This document shows positions 6,904 to 10,000 of a stretch of DNA of 10,000 nt, in pieces. A program made the translations under genes and the position numbers. Below the pieces are notes generated by a model that saw nothing but the letters and a program-made list of their open reading frames with translations, did not search any database and was not told where the DNA came from. Within the stretch, counting starts at the first letter, position 1, and each line of letters opens with the position of its first letter. Source of the stretch: Candidatus Hydrogenedens sp. (GTDB taxonomy: Bacteria > Hydrogenedentota > Hydrogenedentia > Hydrogenedentales > Hydrogenedentaceae). The DNA lies in contig JAIWNQ010000136.1 in the NCBI GenBank assembly GCA_020216745.1, positions 1 to 10,000 on the forward strand, given 5' to 3'.

Positions 6904-8373
6904 CTAATCTAATACAGGATTTATATCTCGAGTGGATTGTCTTTTTCTTAATTCATCTTCTAAAATTGTAAATATACCAATAGAAAAACTTAGATAAACC
7001 TGACCAACAGGATAAGAAAGGCGTGGAAAAGCAAGTGACATCACTACCACCTGTGATACCAAACATGCCCAATACCCGACCCAAAAACCTTTATCTTTAT
7101 CTGTCCAAAGGATATTAATAAGATAACCACTTTTTGTAAGTATCCCTGCTAAAGCAATTACAATGATACTAAACCCGACAATTCCCCCTTTAAATAACCA
7201 ATACATCCAAAGATTATGTAATGTTTGGAATGTTGCAAGGGCATATAAATCTTGCCAAAAATTTGATGCTAATCCCATCCCAACAAACTGGCTACCTAAA
7301 CCTTTCCCTAAGAGTGGGGACTCCATAAAATTTTCGAAGGCACCTGTAATTTCGACTAATCGCGACTGGATTGAGATACCTAATTCCGAATTTGTCCACG
7401 ATAAAATCTCCATATGGAAAAGAAGCATCAAAGAAAAGAAAACTGCAAATACAGCAAGGACAAAAAGAACAGAAGCAAAAAGTCTTAATCGTGATGGAAG
7501 ATAAATAATAATAACAATCACAGATGCAAAAAAAACGGTTAAAAGTGCTGTATTCATCATTAAAATAAGAAGGGGAGGTATAAAAAACAAAATAACCACC
7601 GCAGATATAATCTTTTTTTTCCATTCCTTAAAATAAAAGAACTGACTTAAAAAGACAACGAACCACAAATCGAAAAGCATGTGTCCATTAAAACGAACCT
7701 CCTGAAGACGTAATGAACCTATTTTAGCAGGGACAAATTCCCCCATAAAGTTTTGAAATCGTAATGTTTTACCAGTAATAAGTACATAGATAAAAAGTCC
7801 ATAAGTAGCAATTGCAATAACAACAGATAGGATAAACAAAATATTTATGGTTTTTTTCAATGAATGAAGTGATTTCCATGCATATGAAAAAATAAAGGCA
7901 GTAATTGCAAATACGGGAAACCGAGTTTCAGCCACAACACGATGCCAATCATAGCCAGATAAAAACCCAAGTGTAGCAGTATATACAAAAAATAGTAGGT
8001 AAAGAACTACAAAATATAGGAAAAGGCTCCATCGCCAATAAACACGTTCTATCGTAAGATTCACAAAAAAGTTTGCGACAAACATGAAAAGCATAATTTC
8101 ACGGGGATGTATCTCCAAACCTATTACAGGGAAAATTATAGGAGAAATATAATAATGATTTAAGAAAATGAAAAGGAGAAATATAGTTGCAGAATAATTT
8201 AAAGGTAATAAAAGATAGAGAATCGCAAAGGGAAAAACTAATCCAAAAGCAAGTATATAAAGGAATGGTAGTTTTACAACAAACAATAAAGCAAGTAATG
8301 CGAAACCATAAGCAAGGGTTAATATAAAAACTAAAACGGGAGTTGAAAAAAAGAACACGTTATTTTTAGACAC
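6904..8373 (-). CDS. O-antigen ligase/polymerase-like polytopic membrane protein (Wzy_C type)
   Basis: This 489-residue, very hydrophobic protein has roughly eleven to thirteen membrane segments. The layout fits the WaaL/Wzy group: many N-terminal helices, a large polar loop late in the protein (about 322-382), then a few final helices. The loop has QSRLVEI (336-342), a 'SPLLGKGLGS' block (352-361) and LHNLWMYWLFKGGIVGF (385-401). The last matches the family pattern of an HN pair before a helix ending in a G-rich turn. Members join or polymerise lipid-linked glycans at the periplasmic face of the inner membrane; here the glycan is unknown and it could be an exopolysaccharide polymerase. The usual SR motif before the loop is not clear (NTALLTVFF at 274-282 stands there). 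The start is GTG at 8373 with AGGA thirteen bases upstream, which is far; another in-frame GTG is codon 6. It lies 94 bases after metG, with its own likely promoter. Confidence 0.8.
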   Translation of the reverse strand: MSKNNVFFFSTPVLVFILTLAYGFALLALLFVVKLPFLYILAFGLVFPFAILYLLLPLNYSATIFLLFIFLNHYYISPIIFPVIGLEIHPREIMLFMFVANFFVNLTIERVYWRWSLFLYFVVLYLLFFVYTATLGFLSGYDWHRVVAETRFPVFAITAFIFSYAWKSLHSLKKTINILFILSVVIAIATYGLFIYVLITGKTLRFQNFMGEFVPAKIGSLRLQEVRFNGHMLFDLWFVVFLSQFFYFKEWKKKIISAVVILFFIPPLLILMMNTALLTVFFASVIVIIIYLPSRLRLFASVLFVLAVFAVFFSLMLLFHMEILSWTNSELGISIQSRLVEITGAFENFMESPLLGKGLGSQFVGMGLASNFWQDLYALATFQTLHNLWMYWLFKGGIVGFSIIVIALAGILTKSGYLINILWTDKDKGFWVGYWACLVSQVVVMSLAFPRLSYPVGQVYLSFSIGIFTILEDELRKRQSTRDINPVLD

Positions 8374-8428
8374 GTTATTACTAAAATCCTGTTGAAACTT
8401 CTTTTATGTTTTTATATTACCCTACAAT

Positions 8429-8456
8429 ATTATATATTTCCATTTCTAATTAGCAA
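8429..8456 (-). promoter_or_regulatory. Candidate promoter for the ligase-like gene
   Basis: Read leftward, TTGCTA (8456-8451) is followed by a 16-base spacer and a perfect TATAAT (8434-8429). Transcription would begin near 8422, giving a leader of about 50 bases before the GTG at 8373. The -35 box overlaps the loop and one arm of the AT-rich hairpin beyond metG. The surrounding DNA is almost all A and T, so a chance match is quite possible. Confidence 0.4.
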
Positions 8457-8463
8457 TTAGAAA
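8443..8463. repeat. AT-rich inverted repeat just beyond the metG stop
   Basis: TTTCTAATT and AATTAGAAA form a perfect 9-bp stem with a three-base loop (AGC on the plus strand), five bases past the metG TAG. In the metG direction no T run follows the stem, and it contains only one G-C pair, so it is a poor intrinsic terminator. It may weakly protect the 3' end of the metG message or be a by-product of base composition. Confidence 0.5.
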
Positions 8464-8467
8464 AAAC

Positions 8468-10000
8468 CTAACTTGCCAATCCTTTTTCGTGTTCTTCTGC
8501 TAATTGTTCAATATATTCTTCTTCTAATTTAGGAAACAAGACCTTAGGGGTATTCAATTGGCATGCGGATGGAAGTCGTTCAATACTGTTTTCCCAAATA
8601 TCTTCTCCACCTTCAGGTCCTTGTTGACGTATTGTTTGGTTCAATATCATACACAGTTCAGCACTTCCATCAGGGATAAATGGAGCCATAAAAATGGATA
8701 ATGCCTTCACCACTTGTGAACAAACGTATAACGTGGTACCTGTCCGTTGCATATCCGTTTTCCGCGTAGCCCACGGTTGCTTCGAATCAAAATACACATT
8801 CGCCTTGCGAGCAAGGTCTACCCACCGCTCTTGAGCAAGCCGAAAACGAAATGTTTCGATGGCTTCAGCAACAGATTCCTTTGCTGATATAATTTCAGCC
8901 AACATTCCCTGGTCTACTTCATCCATATCACCAGGCTCGGGTATTTTGCCATCGAAATTTTTCATTATCATAGTTAATGTGCGATGCACAAAATTACCTA
9001 CAATATCGCATAACTCACCATTATAATGATTCCGAAATTCATCCCAATCAAAATCGGAATCTTTACTTTCGGGCATAATGGAACAAATATAATATCGAAT
9101 AGCATTTGTGCCTAACTTATCAACAGCCCAAGACACACGAATCATATTGCCTTTCGATTTTGAACCTTTCTCAGACTTGCCTGTTTTGCGGTTATAAATG
9201 TTTAAGTATTCATTACCAATGACATTATCCGCAAGAATATAATCATCCTGTCCCATAAGCATCGCTGGGAAAATAACTGCGTGGAACGGAACATTATCCT
9301 TACCTATAAAATGAATAAGTCGTGTATCTGAATTCTTCCACCAATCCTGCCAAATATCCGCATCATTATATGTATCGATACCCCATTGCCGTGTATTTGT
9401 AACATAACCAATAGGGGCATCAAACCATACATATATTCGCTTATTCTGTGCATCGGGGTGGTCAACAGGAATAGGCACACCCCAATCCGTATCACGTGTA
9501 ATACAACGAGGTCTTAAATCATTAACCCAGCTCAGGGCAATACCACGAACATTGCTTCTCCATTCTGGATGACTTTCTATCCACTGAAGAAGTCGTTCCT
9601 TAAACTTGGGCAGGTCCAAGAACCAGTGCAACGAAGGCTTGAGTATTGGCGAGGAGTTATCACCAGGGATATTCGTCCTCGGATTTACAAGTTCTTTCGC
9701 CGTATATTGTGCCCCACATTTCTCACATTCATCGCCATTAGCATCTTCATATCCACATTTGGGGCATTGCCCTTTTACATAGCGGTCGGGTAAAAATCGA
9801 TTAGTCTGGGTTGAATACCAAAGTTCCATTTCACGTGTGAATATGAACCCTTTGTCATAAAGTTTCCTAAAGAAGGATTGAGTGGTATCAATATGTAAAT
9901 TCCAAGAGGTTCTACCATATATATCATACGAAATACCCAACCGCCGAAATGCTTCCGCATTAGCAGTATGATAGCGATCAATTACATCTTTGGGTGTCGT
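8468..10000 (-). CDS. metG: Methionine--tRNA ligase (MetRS), 5' end beyond the window
   Basis: This class Ia synthetase charges tRNA-Met in the cytoplasm. The frame is open to base 10000, and the codons beyond 9940 read TPKDVIDRYHTANAEAFRR, a proper MetRS sequence. The TTG at 9940 is therefore internal and the true start with the HIGH motif lies outside. Counting from the edge (510 residues visible), a four-Cys zinc knuckle CPKCGYEDANGDECEKCG (79-96) resembles the E. coli-type insertion. RCITRDTDWGVPIPVD (165-180), VWFDAPIGYV (191-200) and HFIGKDNVPFHAVIFPA (230-246) are core blocks. KGSKSKGN (278-285) is the KMSKS loop with Gly in place of Met. The anticodon-binding helical domain follows. 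The protein ends soon after VLFPKLEEEYIEQ, so the C-terminal tRNA-binding/dimerisation domain of E. coli MetRS is absent, as in many shorter MetRS proteins. The ligase-like gene follows 94 bases downstream. Confidence 0.95.
   Translation of the reverse strand, partial: TTPKDVIDRYHTANAEAFRRLGISYDIYGRTSWNLHIDTTQSFFRKLYDKGFIFTREMELWYSTQTNRFLPDRYVKGQCPKCGYEDANGDECEKCGAQYTAKELVNPRTNIPGDNSSPILKPSLHWFLDLPKFKERLLQWIESHPEWRSNVRGIALSWVNDLRPRCITRDTDWGVPIPVDHPDAQNKRIYVWFDAPIGYVTNTRQWGIDTYNDADIWQDWWKNSDTRLIHFIGKDNVPFHAVIFPAMLMGQDDYILADNVIGNEYLNIYNRKTGKSEKGSKSKGNMIRVSWAVDKLGTNAIRYYICSIMPESKDSDFDWDEFRNHYNGELCDIVGNFVHRTLTMIMKNFDGKIPEPGDMDEVDQGMLAEIISAKESVAEAIETFRFRLAQERWVDLARKANVYFDSKQPWATRKTDMQRTGTTLYVCSQVVKALSIFMAPFIPDGSAELCMILNQTIRQQGPEGGEDIWENSIERLPSACQLNTPKVLFPKLEEEYIEQLAEEHEKGLAS

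Noticed and set aside
9938..9940. TTG at 9940 as the start of metG
   Set aside because: The frame stays open to base 10000 with MetRS-like sequence (DRYHTANAEAF) and the HIGH motif has not yet appeared, so the gene is cut by the window edge.

Overview
The window is ordinary, AT-rich bacterial chromosome with five nearly complete or complete protein genes and two genes cut by the window edges. The host looks Gram-negative-like: a lipoprotein-type signal on an alkaline-phosphatase-superfamily enzyme, an O-antigen ligase/polymerase-type membrane protein, and bacterial-type TrpRS, MetRS and Acs. The sequence alone does not fix the phylum. Sulfatase-fold genes scattered among housekeeping genes are common in planctomycete/Lentisphaerae/Hydrogenedentota-like lineages, but that is only a weak hint.

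Layout. The left part (1-2958) is read leftward: trpS, then a sulfatase-fold lipoprotein gene, then the first 58 codons of a membrane protein whose ATG overlaps the stop codon of the sulfatase-fold gene (TAATG). A 378-bp AT-rich divergent intergenic region (2959-3336) carries a near-consensus sigma-70 promoter firing rightward. The centre (3337-6826) is read rightward: acs (AMP-forming acetyl-CoA synthetase), a hairpin terminator, an MFS transporter of the oxalate/formate-antiporter (OFA) family, and a strong Rho-independent terminator. The right part (6904-10000) is again read leftward: metG, whose 5' end lies beyond base 10000, followed by a polytopic membrane protein with Wzy_C/O-antigen-ligase features.

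How the genes fit together. acs plus an OFA-family carrier forms a plausible small-carboxylate uptake and activation pair: the carrier could bring in a monocarboxylate and Acs would convert acetate to acetyl-CoA. The sulfatase-fold lipoprotein with its coupled membrane protein, and separately the ligase-like protein, suggest envelope glycan or lipid modification. The two aminoacyl-tRNA synthetases are housekeeping genes. I see no tRNA, rRNA, CRISPR array, insertion sequence, T-box or phage feature. I did not find convincing evidence of a new defence or mobile system. The most interesting points are a threonine at the formylglycine position of the sulfatase-fold enzyme together with its unusual C-terminal region, the start-stop coupling to an edge-truncated membrane protein, and the acs-carrier pairing.
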